DNA of 64,000 nt from Acidimicrobilacustris europaeus (GTDB lineage: Bacteria; Actinomycetota; Acidimicrobiia; Acidimicrobiales; Acidimicrobilacustridaceae): NCBI GenBank assembly GCA_965194515.1, contig OZ239146.1, positions 62,001-126,000 of the forward strand, given 5' to 3'. Shown in pieces: positions 1 to 10,067 of the stretch (position 1 is its first letter; each line of letters begins with the position of its first letter). A program made the position numbers and the translations under genes. Below the pieces are notes generated by a model. The model saw only the letters and a program-made list of their open reading frames with translations, was not told the DNA's origin and ran no database searches.

Positions 1-1599
1 CTCGATGTTGCTCGCGAACTTCGGATGCATGCGGCGACATCAGCGGAATCAGCACAACTTGGCTTCCGCGAAATTTCGGCACTTTTTGCCGAGGAACTCG
101 ACGGTATTCGTTCACGCTCAAAGGTGTGGGGCGATGTTGTGCGCGTCGCGTCGCTTTCTCGCCTGCGGGGCGTGCCGGCTCGCATCGTTGCCATTCTCGG
201 TCTCGACGATCGCGCCTTCACCTCTGGTCGTGGAAATGGCGACGACATCCTTCTCGATGCGCCCCGCATTGCTGAGCGCGACTTCCATGCTGAAGAACGC
301 CTTGGTCTTTTGAATCTGTTGTCCGCAGCAAGCGACGCAGTGCTCATTACCTGCAACGGCTTCGACGTGACCAACAACAAGGAACTGCCCATGGCCGTTC
401 CGTTGGCGGAACTCTCCGACGCCATTGCCGGCGTTATTGCGGCTGGTTCCGAAGCAGCGGGGCCTAAGCCCGTGCTTATTCGGCATGCACGACAACTCAC
501 CGATCCAGTGAACTTCGGTGTTGTTTCCGAGAACCCCAACAAGAACGTGGTGAAGTCAGTCGATGGGGCATTCACATTCGATCCGATCGCTGCTGTTGTA
601 GCCCGCCGCATCATCGATGTCGCGGGGGAACCGCCGGTTGAAATGGCCTGGCCCGACTACGAATGGGACCCCACCGAGTTCGATCGGAGTTCGTTGTCGA
701 TCGAGAACCTCGTGAAGGCGATAAAGAAACCGGCCGAGTTGTACATGCGTGAGCGCATGCAGATCTCATTGCCTAGCGAAGAGCGCAGTTCCGATGATCA
801 GGTTGGTTTGTGGCCCGGCACTCGCGAGTACTCGGTCATCGGCTTGGACCTCGTGAAAGCGGCCCGTTCTGGGGCCGATCTGCGCGATGAACGCAAACTC
901 CGACAGCTCATGGGTGGTGTGCCCATCGGCGCAATCGGCGACCGATTCTGGACATCAATCGGCGATGAGGTCGGTGCAATGCTGGCTACGCCCGGCGTCG
1001 ACTTCTCTGCTGAAGTTGCCGTTCCGATCGAGCTCACTCTTGGCGATGCCGGCATTTTCGACACAATCGATGTGAGTGCAACGCAGGTTCTCGAAATCGC
1101 GTTTTCAAAAGCCAGTGGCCGCCATCTCGTGCGCCCGTGGTTGCGTTTGGCCGCGTTGGCGATAGCCGAGCCAAGCAGGGTTCGCGAGGCAATCGTGATT
1201 GCCCGATCAGAGAAGAAGAACGAAACGGTCGCGGTAGATCGCTTCGTTCTCGCTGGAGAATCCGAAGCGGATCGACTCGCGTCGGCGACAAGGGTGCTGA
1301 CCTTCGCCCTGGGTGTTCATCAACGAGCGCTGTGTTCTCCGCTTCCGTTGTTTGAGTACGCGTCCTGGGCTGACCTCACAAAGTCATCCCACGTCAACAC
1401 TGCGCTGGGTTCCGATCTGAAGAATCCCTCTGCCGCTGCGATCTTTGGCGATCGAGGGTTTGCAGATTTCACAAACGCTGCCGATGTGTTCAGCCCCTTA
1501 CATCCGATCGATGAGGGGTTCGCCAAAACTGGCACTCGATTCCAGGCCTACGCCCGTGCGTTACAGGACTGCTTTGCGGAAACGACGGTGACGAAATGA
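1..1599 (+). CDS. recC: Exodeoxyribonuclease V subunit gamma (RecC), C-terminal part
   Basis: The reading frame is open from base 1 and the 5' end lies outside the window; 532 codons are visible. The product is the scaffold and Chi-recognition subunit of the RecBCD helicase-nuclease, which processes double-strand breaks for RecA loading. The assignment rests on the RecC-like C-terminal region (a DVSATQVLEIAF stretch followed by a basic, aromatic segment) and, more strongly, on direct coupling to recB and recD. The stop codon overlaps the recB start in an ATGA at 1596-1599, so the subunits are probably made in fixed ratio. The gene order recC-recB-recD is usual for actinobacteria. The ATG at 25 is an internal methionine, not the start. 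Confidence 0.85.
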   Translation, partial: LDVARELRMHAATSAESAQLGFREISALFAEELDGIRSRSKVWGDVVRVASLSRLRGVPARIVAILGLDDRAFTSGRGNGDDILLDAPRIAERDFHAEERLGLLNLLSAASDAVLITCNGFDVTNNKELPMAVPLAELSDAIAGVIAAGSEAAGPKPVLIRHARQLTDPVNFGVVSENPNKNVVKSVDGAFTFDPIAAVVARRIIDVAGEPPVEMAWPDYEWDPTEFDRSSLSIENLVKAIKKPAELYMRERMQISLPSEERSSDDQVGLWPGTREYSVIGLDLVKAARSGADLRDERKLRQLMGGVPIGAIGDRFWTSIGDEVGAMLATPGVDFSAEVAVPIELTLGDAGIFDTIDVSATQVLEIAFSKASGRHLVRPWLRLAALAIAEPSRVREAIVIARSEKKNETVAVDRFVLAGESEADRLASATRVLTFALGVHQRALCSPLPLFEYASWADLTKSSHVNTALGSDLKNPSAAAIFGDRGFADFTNAADVFSPLHPIDEGFAKTGTRFQAYARALQDCFAETTVTK

Positions 1600-4500
1600 G
1601 TGCCGCCGACGTCTTCGAACTCACACACCCACTGCCGTCTCGCGAATGGTTATTGCTCGAGGCCAGCGCCGGAACCGGAAAGACCTATTCACTCACGGCG
1701 CTTGTTGCGCGCTATGTGGCTGAAGAAGGCCTTCGTGCCGACGAGTTGCTTATGGTTACGTTTACTAGGGCTGCTGCTGCGGAAATGAAACAGGAAGTTC
1801 GCGAGCAATTGTTGCGCGCGCTCAACGCAGTCAACGCTTCCGATTCCGAGAAACTCGACCCTTGGTTGGCCAACCTGCGCGACTGCACGGCCGACGAACT
1901 CGTTCTGCGTCGTGAGCGCCTCGAAACCGCAATCTCCAACATCGATTCGGCCACCATCTCGACCATTCACGGGTTCTTCCAGCAAGCACTTGGCGATCTT
2001 GGTATTCGTTCCGGCGACGCCAAGACTCCTGCTCCGGCCGAAAGCGATGCCGTCGTTTCTCAGAAGGTCATTCGCGATGTTTTGGTTAATCGCTTTGCCG
2101 CAAATGCGCTTGCTCTCGATCCGAGCGGTGCGAAAGATCCGACAAGCATCGAGGGGTCGGTAGCAAAAGTCCTGAAGGCGACCTCGAGCAATCTGGCAGC
2201 CGAACTCGCGCCAGCCCCCGATGCATCGCCGGCGGGGCAGTGGTCGTCGATCATCCAGGAACTTCGTAAGGCGATCAAAGAAGAACGCGTCGCGCAGGGC
2301 GTTGTTGCCTTCGACGATCTCATCGTCGATCTCGTCGAAAAACTCGATGACCCCACTCTTGGTGACGAAATCATTCGTGTGTTGCGGTCCCGTTATCGCC
2401 TGGTGCTCATCGACGAGTTCCAAGACACCGACACGTTCCAATGGCGTTTGTTCTCAAGGGTGTTCGACCTGGCCGGGGTTCCCGACGAGTTCCTCGCACT
2501 CATCGTGGTGGGCGATCCCAAGCAGGCCATCTACCGCTTCCGTGGCGCCGACATCGATGCGTACCTCAAGGCTGCAGCCGATGGTTCCATGTCAAAGCGA
2601 CAAATGACGACGAACTATCGGTCCGACCGCCCACTGGTCGAGGCGCTGAACTCCTGGCTTACCGGCGTGACTTTCGGCGACGAGGACATTGCCTATGTCC
2701 CCGTAACCACACCCGACTCCCACGCCGATGCGCGGCTCACCGGCGGCGGCCAGCCTTTGCAGTTCCGGTTCCTTGCCAATCCCAATAAAGAAAATGCCGA
2801 TCCGGTTCGTGCCGCCATCTCTATCGATGTCGCTGACCACATCGAGAAACTTCTCAAGGACGGCAAGATCGCGCCGGAGCCGGGTTCAAGTGCCGAACCA
2901 CGTCCAGTGAAACTCGACGACATCTGCATCCTTGTTCGCGGTCACAACGATGCCGAGCCCTTGGTTGAGGAACTGCGCAAGCGGCATATTCCTGCAGTTC
3001 GCAGTCGCATTGGTTCCGTGCTCGAGTCCGAGGCCATGGAGCAATTGCGCCTTTTGCTCACGGCAATGGCGAACCCAGCCGACGTCCGTCGCGTTCGTGC
3101 AGTGCAACTGAGCTGGTTTGCTCTCAACCCAGTAGTCGTCTCCCCGAGCGCCGATCTCACCGTCACGGCGCAGGACCCGATCGAAGTGCTGCAAACCAAG
3201 TGCCGGGTTTGGGCGAATGAACTTGAAGCACGCGGACTCGTTGGTTGGTATCAGGTGCTTCGCCTCGATGATGACGTCATCAAAGAGATCTCTTCCGACT
3301 TCGAGGCAGAGCGACGACTCACCGATCTTGAACACGTCATTGAACTGCTCAATGGTCAACTTGGTGGTCGACGAGCACCGGTAAGTGCGGTGTTACGCGC
3401 GCTCGACGAACTCAAAGAAACAATGAATACCGAGGCCGAGGCGCAGAAGCGTCGTATCGACACCGATCGTGATGTCATCCAGATCACCACGATGCATTCC
3501 TCGAAAGGCCTTGAGTACCCGATTGTGCTCATGCCGTTCCCGAAGGGCATCACCGCATCGTCGGTATCGGTTTATGAAGATGAAGGCGTTCGCTACGTCG
3601 ATTCCGCACCCAGCATCCCTTGGGTTGACGACGATCTTGATCAAACCGAACGGAAGCGCCGCGACAAAATCGAGTCAGAAGGCGACGAGCTTCGCCTTCT
3701 GTATGTCGCAGTCACCCGTGCCCAGCATCAACTCGTGATTTGGTGGGGACGTTCGCCGAAGGACTACGCGCTGAAGGGTCCGCTGGCGCGAGTTCTTTTT
3801 GGATCCACCGAAGATCTTCAACAAGACACCAAGGTCGACGACGAAACTGCTCGCGAGAAACTCACCGAACTCGTGAAACGCCTGGGCCCGAACGTCTCGT
3901 TCGATGAACTCACCAAGTGGGTCGACAGCCGTCACTGGGAAGCACCTACGCCCGAAGTGAGCGGTGTGCTGAACGCCGAACCGTTCCCCGAGCACGACAT
4001 TGAGCGTGACGGTTGGTATCGCTGGTCGTATTCCTCGTTGTCGAAGGGTGCTCGAGCAAATAACGAAGGCTCCGCTCGCGGTGGCAACGACGAAACCCCT
4101 GGCGGGCCTGAACTCGGTGAAGACGGCAGTCCTCAAACCTTCGAAGGGCCGCTTCTCGGCATGCAGGCAGGCGCTGACTTCGGAACCTTCGTGCACGAGT
4201 TGTTCGAGGTCATCGACCTTTCGCTACCCGATGTCGAGAACGAGGTGCGCGCAGTCATCGAAACCTCGGGCCGAGCCGCATCGTTCGATGCCGATCCCGA
4301 GGTGTTGGCGCAAGGCCTTGTGCTGGCCATCGATACGCCGCTCACTGCAGCGGCCGAGAGCCCGACGCTGCGCTCCATCGGTGCAGACCGCCTCAACGAG
4401 TTGGTGTTCCACTTCCCGCTGGCCGATGGCAACTCGCCTGTCACGCCGAGCGACCTCTTCGAACTGGCCGCCGCGCACGAGGACGATCAGTTCTCGGACT

Positions 4501-4943
4501 ACTTCAAGGCGTTGGCCGCGGGCAATCGCATGTCGGCCATGGCTGGTCTCATGACCGGAAGCATCGATTCGGTGATTCGTCTTGGCGACGCGGCGAACGG
4601 CACCTATGGCGTTATCGACTACAAAACCAATCGCCTGCACACGCCAGGCGACGTCGCGCCGATCTCGGCCTATGGCTACGAATCAATGAAACACGCCATG
4701 GAACACGGCGACTATCCATTACAGATCCTCGTCTACAACGTTGCTCTTCACCGAATGTTGCAACTTCGATTAGCCGGCTACGACATCGATCGCCACATCG
4801 GCGATACCCACTATTTGTTTGTGCGCGGAATGATCGGCCCCGACACCGCAGTTGTCGATGGTCAACGTAACGGTGTGTTCGCTTGGCGTCCGTCGAGCGA
4901 GTTGATTGTGGCCGCGAGCAAGCTGCTGGGAGGTCAGTCATGA
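1596..4943 (+). CDS. recB: Exodeoxyribonuclease V subunit beta (RecB helicase-nuclease)
   Basis: 1115 aa, near the usual RecB length. It is the 3'-5' helicase and the nuclease of RecBCD. SF1 helicase motifs appear in order: Walker A ASAGTGKT at residues 23-30, Walker B LIDEFQDTD near 271, VGDPKQAIYRFRGAD near 305, and HSSKGLEYP near 633. The C-terminal RecB-family nuclease signature IDYKT is near residue 1006, preceded by a GTFVHELFE stretch that fits the first nuclease motif. Both the helicase and the nuclease therefore look intact. The start is fixed by the ATGA overlap with recC, and the stop overlaps the recD start at 4940-4943 in the same way. Confidence 0.95.
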   Translation: MSAADVFELTHPLPSREWLLLEASAGTGKTYSLTALVARYVAEEGLRADELLMVTFTRAAAAEMKQEVREQLLRALNAVNASDSEKLDPWLANLRDCTADELVLRRERLETAISNIDSATISTIHGFFQQALGDLGIRSGDAKTPAPAESDAVVSQKVIRDVLVNRFAANALALDPSGAKDPTSIEGSVAKVLKATSSNLAAELAPAPDASPAGQWSSIIQELRKAIKEERVAQGVVAFDDLIVDLVEKLDDPTLGDEIIRVLRSRYRLVLIDEFQDTDTFQWRLFSRVFDLAGVPDEFLALIVVGDPKQAIYRFRGADIDAYLKAAADGSMSKRQMTTNYRSDRPLVEALNSWLTGVTFGDEDIAYVPVTTPDSHADARLTGGGQPLQFRFLANPNKENADPVRAAISIDVADHIEKLLKDGKIAPEPGSSAEPRPVKLDDICILVRGHNDAEPLVEELRKRHIPAVRSRIGSVLESEAMEQLRLLLTAMANPADVRRVRAVQLSWFALNPVVVSPSADLTVTAQDPIEVLQTKCRVWANELEARGLVGWYQVLRLDDDVIKEISSDFEAERRLTDLEHVIELLNGQLGGRRAPVSAVLRALDELKETMNTEAEAQKRRIDTDRDVIQITTMHSSKGLEYPIVLMPFPKGITASSVSVYEDEGVRYVDSAPSIPWVDDDLDQTERKRRDKIESEGDELRLLYVAVTRAQHQLVIWWGRSPKDYALKGPLARVLFGSTEDLQQDTKVDDETAREKLTELVKRLGPNVSFDELTKWVDSRHWEAPTPEVSGVLNAEPFPEHDIERDGWYRWSYSSLSKGARANNEGSARGGNDETPGGPELGEDGSPQTFEGPLLGMQAGADFGTFVHELFEVIDLSLPDVENEVRAVIETSGRAASFDADPEVLAQGLVLAIDTPLTAAAESPTLRSIGADRLNELVFHFPLADGNSPVTPSDLFELAAAHEDDQFSDYFKALAAGNRMSAMAGLMTGSIDSVIRLGDAANGTYGVIDYKTNRLHTPGDVAPISAYGYESMKHAMEHGDYPLQILVYNVALHRMLQLRLAGYDIDRHIGDTHYLFVRGMIGPDTAVVDGQRNGVFAWRPSSELIVAASKLLGGQS

Positions 4944-6772
4944 CCAAGCCACTTGCCGTCCTCAATGCATTGCGATTCGACTCCGAGACCGGCACCGGTC
5001 TTTTTGAGAACGCCGACATCGTGACGGCGTCGATGCTTGCTCGTCGCGCCAACTGCACTGACGAAACCGTGTTGCTCGCGCTAGCGCTGGCGGTATGGGC
5101 GCACCGCAACGGTCATGCGTGTCTGAATCTCGACACATTGACCGAAGATCTTGACCGAGCGATTTCTCGATCAGGCCAAGAGTGGGTGCTGCCAACGTTG
5201 CCAACAGCGAAGCAGCTCGACAAAGCACTGCGCGCATCGCCATTGGTGCGAGTACTTGATGCACCGGGAACCTCGGCCGAAGCATTGGCCGACACGCGGC
5301 CGTTGGTGCTGATTGAGAATCGTTTCAGCTCACAGCGACAATTTGCCGATGAAGTGTTGGTGGCCGAATCGGTGCGGGCGCTCATTGCTCATTCCGACGA
5401 TGTCACCTCACCTGCTGCAGTCGCGCTCATCGACCGCGAACTCGAAGTGTCAGACGACGACGCTCGTCAGAATGAATTGGCTAAGTCGGTGCTCGCTCGT
5501 TCATTCAACGTGCTCACTGGCGGCCCAGGCACCGGCAAGACCTACACACTTACCCGTTGTTTGTTGGCCTTTTTGGTGGCTGCTGAAGAGCAGGGGCAAG
5601 AGGTGTCTGTAGCTGTTGCCGCCCCCACGGGGAAAGCCGCGACTCGGGCGAAAGAACTGCTCAACGAGTTTGCCGACACGCTGGAAAAGAGCGACAACCG
5701 CCCGTCCGATGCGGTGTTGGTGCAATTGCGGGCGATCAAGCCCACAACAATTCACGGGTTGCTGGGCAGCAAGCGGGGCCTGAACACGCGTTTCGCCCAC
5801 GACCGCGAGCGTCCGCTGAATCACGACCTTGTCATCATCGACGAAACCTCAATGGTCCCGTTGCAACTTATGGCCCGACTGTTCGAGGCGCTGGGTACAC
5901 GATCACGGTTGCTTCTGGTGGGCGACGACGCGCAGCTTGAAAGCGTTGAATCGGGTTCGGTACTTCGCGATCTTGTGTCGTCGGCAGGGTTGCTTGATGG
6001 CAGCGTGTTCGAACTGCAAAAAGTGCGTCGCATCACCGGCGACAACCCGATTGCGACCGTGGCACCAATGATCCGTAAGGGCGAGGCAGAGACTGCGCTG
6101 GCCGCAATTCGGAATTCGGGCCCGCAACTCACGTTTGTCGAGACGACTGTGGGCGCGAAGCCGTCGAGTTCGGTCATCGATGCATTGATGAGCACCTACC
6201 GAGAAGTCCGAAACCTCGCTCGTTCTTCAAAGACTGAGGATCACGCAAAAGCGTTGGAAAAGATTGCGGGAAGTCGCTTGTTGTGTGGCATGCGTCGGGG
6301 TCCGCTGAGTATTGATCAGTGGAACGACATCATCGACCGTCGATTGCAGTTGCGATCGGGGGACCTGATGGTTCCTGGCCGCGCGTTGCTGGTCACGGTG
6401 AACTCGCCGAGAGTTGGTCTGGTCAATGGCGACATTGGTGTCGTCGTTGAAACTGAAGACGGTCCCAAGGTGTGCTTCCGCACCAACGATGAGCCCCGTT
6501 ACATCTCGACTGTTGATCTGCCGCCGGTTGAGCGGGCCTTTGCCATGACGGTGCACAAGAGCCAGGGATCGGAATACAAAGAGCTTGTGGTGCTGATGCT
6601 GCCGAATGAAGGCTCGCCGCTACTCACCCGCGAACTTCTCTACACCGGCCTTACGCGAGCAGGCGGTAATGCAGTCATCGTCGGCTCAGCCGACGCACTG
6701 ACCAACGCGATCAACAACCCGTCGGTCCGGGTATCTGGGTTGGCTGCGTTACTACAAGCCTCACCGGCATAA
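4940..6772 (+). CDS. recD: Exodeoxyribonuclease V subunit alpha (RecD helicase)
   Basis: 610 aa SF1B 5'-3' helicase, the fast motor of RecBCD. Walker A GGPGTGKTYT lies near residue 193, Walker B IIDETSMV near 300, VGDDAQLESV near 330, and the C-terminal UvrD-like motif VHKSQGSEYKE near 537. The N-terminal 180 residues match the RecB-interacting region by position. The frame stays open upstream to an ATG at 4883, but I choose 4940 because it gives the same ATGA overlap seen at the recC/recB junction and begins with a sensible N-terminus (MTKPLAVLNAL). The gene ends 20 bp before the convergent SDR gene; no terminator hairpin is visible between them. Confidence 0.95.
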   Translation: MTKPLAVLNALRFDSETGTGLFENADIVTASMLARRANCTDETVLLALALAVWAHRNGHACLNLDTLTEDLDRAISRSGQEWVLPTLPTAKQLDKALRASPLVRVLDAPGTSAEALADTRPLVLIENRFSSQRQFADEVLVAESVRALIAHSDDVTSPAAVALIDRELEVSDDDARQNELAKSVLARSFNVLTGGPGTGKTYTLTRCLLAFLVAAEEQGQEVSVAVAAPTGKAATRAKELLNEFADTLEKSDNRPSDAVLVQLRAIKPTTIHGLLGSKRGLNTRFAHDRERPLNHDLVIIDETSMVPLQLMARLFEALGTRSRLLLVGDDAQLESVESGSVLRDLVSSAGLLDGSVFELQKVRRITGDNPIATVAPMIRKGEAETALAAIRNSGPQLTFVETTVGAKPSSSVIDALMSTYREVRNLARSSKTEDHAKALEKIAGSRLLCGMRRGPLSIDQWNDIIDRRLQLRSGDLMVPGRALLVTVNSPRVGLVNGDIGVVVETEDGPKVCFRTNDEPRYISTVDLPPVERAFAMTVHKSQGSEYKELVVLMLPNEGSPLLTRELLYTGLTRAGGNAVIVGSADALTNAINNPSVRVSGLAALLQASPA

Positions 6773-6792
6773 GCCCGCGCACCGCTGCCGAC

Positions 6793-7536
6793 TTACAGAT
6801 CACGTCCTAAAAGACTGAATACTTGACCGCTTGGCCCGTTGTTTGATTGCTGAGCCAGGAATAGCGCAAGAGGCGTGACGTCGTCGGGGGTCTTGTGCCA
6901 GTCCATACGAATCGCGGCATCGATATTGGGAACATCAAGAATTTTCGCGGCCATTTCGGTATGCACCGGACCAGGAACGATTTCGTTTACGGCGATCGCT
7001 GATTCTCGCCACTCCACCGCAAGGCAGCGCACCAACATCGAAACCGCCGCCTTCGAAACGGAATAGCTAGCCCCACCTTTGAATGGACGACGGCCTGCAC
7101 CTGAACCCATCACGATGAACTTTCCGCCCCGTTCCCGCAAATGAGGTTCGCAGGTCAGAGCGAGATGTTGAACACTCGTGAGGTTCACATCAACGACGTA
7201 GGCGAAGTCATCGATCGGTGAAACAGAAAGTTCGGGCGATGTTGCGCCGGCGTTGGCGACGACAATGTCGAGTCGCCCGAAGGCTTCCAGCGTTTGCGCA
7301 ACAAGGGCAACGACATCGGCGCGATTGGTGACATCAGCTCGAACAGCAATGGCCGTTCCGCCGGCTGCGCCGATTTCTTCGCAAACCGAATCGATCTGAT
7401 CTTGGCTTCGAGCCGTAATGACAACCTGAGCGCCCGCGTTGGCATAGGCAAGAGCAATTGCCCGGCCGATGCCGCGGCCAGAGCCGGTCACGATCGCGAC
7501 CTGACCAGCGAGTGATGTCGATTGTTCAGCAGCCAT
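6793..7536 (-). CDS. SDR family oxidoreductase
   Basis: 247 aa classical short-chain dehydrogenase/reductase, predicted to be cytosolic and NAD(P)-dependent. The cofactor motif TGSGRGIG lies near residues 18-25, the NAG motif (VVANAGA) near 95, the catalytic Ser in MGSGAGRRP near 147, and the YSVSK catalytic pair near 157-161, so it should be active. The C-terminus (GQVFSLLGRDL) matches the usual ending of SDRs that close over the cofactor. An AGAGGAAC-like ribosome site precedes the ATG at 7536. It is the last gene of a leftward run starting at 10883. The substrate cannot be read from the sequence; 3-oxoacyl or hydroxysteroid-type substrates are typical of this group. Confidence 0.85.
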   Translation of the reverse strand: MAAEQSTSLAGQVAIVTGSGRGIGRAIALAYANAGAQVVITARSQDQIDSVCEEIGAAGGTAIAVRADVTNRADVVALVAQTLEAFGRLDIVVANAGATSPELSVSPIDDFAYVVDVNLTSVQHLALTCEPHLRERGGKFIVMGSGAGRRPFKGGASYSVSKAAVSMLVRCLAVEWRESAIAVNEIVPGPVHTEMAAKILDVPNIDAAIRMDWHKTPDDVTPLALFLAQQSNNGPSGQVFSLLGRDL

Positions 7537-7596
7537 TTGTTCCTCTCCAAACCTGTGTCTTCACGCTAGGACCGGTTCGAAGTGCGTGCTCGCTGA

Positions 7597-8196
7597 TCAA
7601 AGAACGCTGACGACCTCGTCGTAGTTCAGGCGGGGAAGGCGCGGACCGTAGGCGTCCTCGGCGGGCTTACCGATCAACACCACGCAGATGCACCTCAGAT
7701 CTGAGTCGGCGAACAGATCAGCATCGAGACCGGGGCGGTCAAGGCCAAGCATCGGGCACGCATCAAGACCAATTGCGCGAATACCCATAACGAAATAGCC
7801 CGCCTGCATCCACGCCTGGCTATCGGCGATGGGTTCGCGGAAGTCGTCCTTCTCATACATCTGGGCCATAAACGGAGCATCAGGAAAGATGCGCTCGATA
7901 TGGCGATTGAACTTCATGTCGGCCGCGAGCACGGCAATAAGCGGTGCATTCGCAGTCTTCTCGGCATTGTTGGGAAGCATGTGCCCGACAACTCGCGCTC
8001 GAGCGTCTTCCGAACGCGCCAGCACGATGCGCATTGGCTGGGAGTTCGTCATCGTCGGACCCCACTTGATGAGGTCGTAAATGGCGGCCACCTGCTCGTC
8101 GGTCACCGGTTCATCGGTGAACTTCTTTGCGGTATGCGCCTCGCGAAAGAGCAGATCTTGCGCGTCGGCGTTGAGGGCGAACAGGTCAGCAGTCAT
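7597..8196 (-). CDS. RutE-like nitroreductase family protein (malonic semialdehyde reductase-type)
   Basis: 199 aa FMN-dependent nitroreductase-fold protein. It resembles the RutE/HadB branch, which reduces malonic semialdehyde to 3-hydroxypropionate: it shares the KWGPTMTNSQPMRIV segment (RutE has KWGPTSANCSP), the WMQAGYFVMGIRAIGLDACPM region and the ending ARLPRLN-type (here PRLPRLNYDE). No other pyrimidine-degradation (rut) genes are nearby, so a role in uracil breakdown is not supported by context; general detoxification of reactive aldehydes or nitro compounds is equally possible. It sits 60 bp upstream of the SDR at 6793-7536 in the same leftward run. Confidence 0.8.
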   Translation of the reverse strand: MTADLFALNADAQDLLFREAHTAKKFTDEPVTDEQVAAIYDLIKWGPTMTNSQPMRIVLARSEDARARVVGHMLPNNAEKTANAPLIAVLAADMKFNRHIERIFPDAPFMAQMYEKDDFREPIADSQAWMQAGYFVMGIRAIGLDACPMLGLDRPGLDADLFADSDLRCICVVLIGKPAEDAYGPRLPRLNYDEVVSVL

Positions 8197-8243
8197 CGGA
8201 ACTCCGAAAGCGTGGGGGAACAGACGCTGACGCTATCTGCGAA

Positions 8244-9314
8244 TTACTCCAGCCCGTACTTCGGCATTGCGCCGGAGAAGGAGTGTTCGTAGAGGCCGTA
8301 GCCAACATGGCCGTCGTATTCGAAGCGAGCGGCGTGATCGACAACGGCGTAGGCACCGAGCTGGCGAATTTCCGGAACCTCGTAGGTGATTCCCTGCACA
8401 ACAAGTTCGGGGCCCTGATACATGCCGTGACGCCAGTCGGGTTCGAGGCCGTAACCAGTACCAACGGCAAGGAAGTTTGCGAGTAGCGGCGTGCACCGAA
8501 TGTCGATGCCCGAATCGGGGAACGAAATTGTCGAACCGGTGAGCAAGCGAATACCGGGTTCAAATTCGTGGGCGTGTTCGGTGCGACCAAGTTGCTCGAC
8601 GCGACCGTCGAGCCACACGCGTTCGGCCTGTTCGAGGCTGCGTGAGCCATCGGCGCCTTCAGAACAGATGTAATAGATGCAGTGATCTTCAAAGCGCATG
8701 GGGAAGTAACTCCACATACCGCCGGGCTTGAAGGTGTCGCGGTAAATGCCTTCGGGCTCGCGCTCGCCAATTGGGCGAACACCCCAGGAACGATCGCGAG
8801 AACCCCACGTGGTTTCGGGCTTCACATCAATGACTTCGCCGGCAACGGTAATCGTGCCCGACCACGAACCCATCTGTGCAAGACGCTGCGTATCAAACGT
8901 GATGCGCGTGCCGTTGCGAATGAACTGGTTCGGTTCAGGAATGGCGGGGCCGAACCCTTCCCAAGTGAGATCAAGAGAAACGTCGTGCTCGTTGGGTTCG
9001 ACAACAAAGCGCAGACGCTTGAGCGGCTCGATCACTTCGATGCGAAGCGGGCCAACCGAAATATCGGAACGATCAACGAGCGGCTTTGAGGCGCGAACAA
9101 CGTGCTGCTTCTCGCCAACGCGCACGGTTACGAACGCGTCGGTGGTGCCGAGGTTGGGATACTGACCGAGACCCATCACGACCATGAAGCGGCCTTGTGT
9201 GTCGAGCACGTTGAAGTAGTAGCGGTCGTAGAAGTTGCGATCGCTGGTGGCGACGTGGGCGATCCAGTTGGAGGACTGATGAACGGGATAGTCATCCCAA
9301 GGTGTAACGGTCAT
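8244..9314 (-). CDS. Lipocalin/AttH-like beta-rich protein of unknown function
   Basis: 356 aa, no signal peptide and no membrane segment. The sequence is dominated by short beta strands rich in Trp, Tyr and Gly (WIAHVATSDRNFYDRYYF, MWSYFPMRFEDHCIYYI), with a central ETTWGSRDRSWGVRP motif. This pattern is typical of the two-barrel AttH/CrtC-like family common in mycobacteria and proteobacteria that degrade lipids or steroids; the WGxRDxSWG motif near residue 170 is the family hallmark I am relying on. No catalytic activity is established for this branch. It lies between a mycothiol-type isomerase and a nitroreductase in a leftward operon, suggesting a role in the same small-molecule pathway. 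Confidence 0.6.
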   Translation of the reverse strand: MTVTPWDDYPVHQSSNWIAHVATSDRNFYDRYYFNVLDTQGRFMVVMGLGQYPNLGTTDAFVTVRVGEKQHVVRASKPLVDRSDISVGPLRIEVIEPLKRLRFVVEPNEHDVSLDLTWEGFGPAIPEPNQFIRNGTRITFDTQRLAQMGSWSGTITVAGEVIDVKPETTWGSRDRSWGVRPIGEREPEGIYRDTFKPGGMWSYFPMRFEDHCIYYICSEGADGSRSLEQAERVWLDGRVEQLGRTEHAHEFEPGIRLLTGSTISFPDSGIDIRCTPLLANFLAVGTGYGLEPDWRHGMYQGPELVVQGITYEVPEIRQLGAYAVVDHAARFEYDGHVGYGLYEHSFSGAMPKYGLE

Positions 9315-9360
9315 GTGCGTCTTCTTTCGTGCGTGGTGTGAGGAACGTTAGGGAAAATCT

Positions 9361-10029
9361 TCAGCGCTCGCCGAGCGACGAGGTGGGGAGGGGCAGATGC
9401 GCGTCGAGAAGGCCGATGTAGGCCTCGATGTTGTCGCTGCCACCGAGAGCTCGAAGTTCGTCGGCGGTGCGACGGCTGTAGATCACGCGCACTGCTTCCC
9501 AGGGACTGACCTCAAGCACCCAGCCCGGTTCGGCATCGTGCGAACGCCAGGTTCCCTCGGCGCTGCGAACCTCGATACTGCCAAGACCAGCGGTTTCAAG
9601 AGCAGCAACACAAGAAGCGAGGCTGCTCGGCACCATGACATTTGCATCGAGTGCTGAATGATCAGGCACGCCAAGCGCGCCGCGCAGATCGTGTTCGTGC
9701 ACCACAAGATCGTCGAACAACATCGCGCCGCCACCGTTGACCATGCCGGCAATGGTTTCGTTCGCACCGACCCACTCGTCGGCGAGTTCATCAAGCGAAG
9801 CACCGGAGCGAGCGGTGAGGATCTTGTCGATCCATTCGTTGATATCGCCAGTAGGGAAGTCGCCAGCGCCGAGTGCGGCGGGCATCGAAGCGCAATGGGT
9901 AATGAGTTGTAGCGCTGTCCAGTCGGGGCATGCGGGAACGGTTGCGGTGAGCGCGTCGGGACCAACGGAACGGGCAAGCTCAAGCATGCGATTGCGGGTT
10001 GCGTCGTAGGCGGGGAAGAGTTCAGTCAT
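9361..10029 (-). CDS. Maleylpyruvate isomerase family (mycothiol-dependent / DinB-like) protein
   Basis: 222 aa four-helix DinB/MDMPI-fold protein. The N-terminal helix begins with a run ending in LARSVGPDALTATVPACPDW, followed by a conserved His in LITHCAS near residue 46, and the hallmark VHEHDLRGALG near residue 130. In the mycothiol-dependent maleylpyruvate isomerase family, the His and Glu/His of these motifs bind a divalent metal. Members in actinobacteria use mycothiol for isomerisation or detoxification. The true substrate is unknown, and many family members have no known function. The gene is second in the leftward run from 10883, 38 bp after the SDR gene and 46 bp before the lipocalin-like gene. 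Its presence is one of the signs that the host is an actinomycete. Confidence 0.75.
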   Translation of the reverse strand: MTELFPAYDATRNRMLELARSVGPDALTATVPACPDWTALQLITHCASMPAALGAGDFPTGDINEWIDKILTARSGASLDELADEWVGANETIAGMVNGGGAMLFDDLVVHEHDLRGALGVPDHSALDANVMVPSSLASCVAALETAGLGSIEVRSAEGTWRSHDAEPGWVLEVSPWEAVRVIYSRRTADELRALGGSDNIEAYIGLLDAHLPLPTSSLGER

Positions 10030-10067
10030 GGCGTGAGTCTTTCAGTTTGAGCGGGGGCCGGCGAGAG

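Noticed and set aside
4883..4939. Upstream ATG giving a 629-residue RecD
   Set aside because: It lies inside recB; the ATGA overlap at 4940 matches the recC/recB junction and yields a normal N-terminus.
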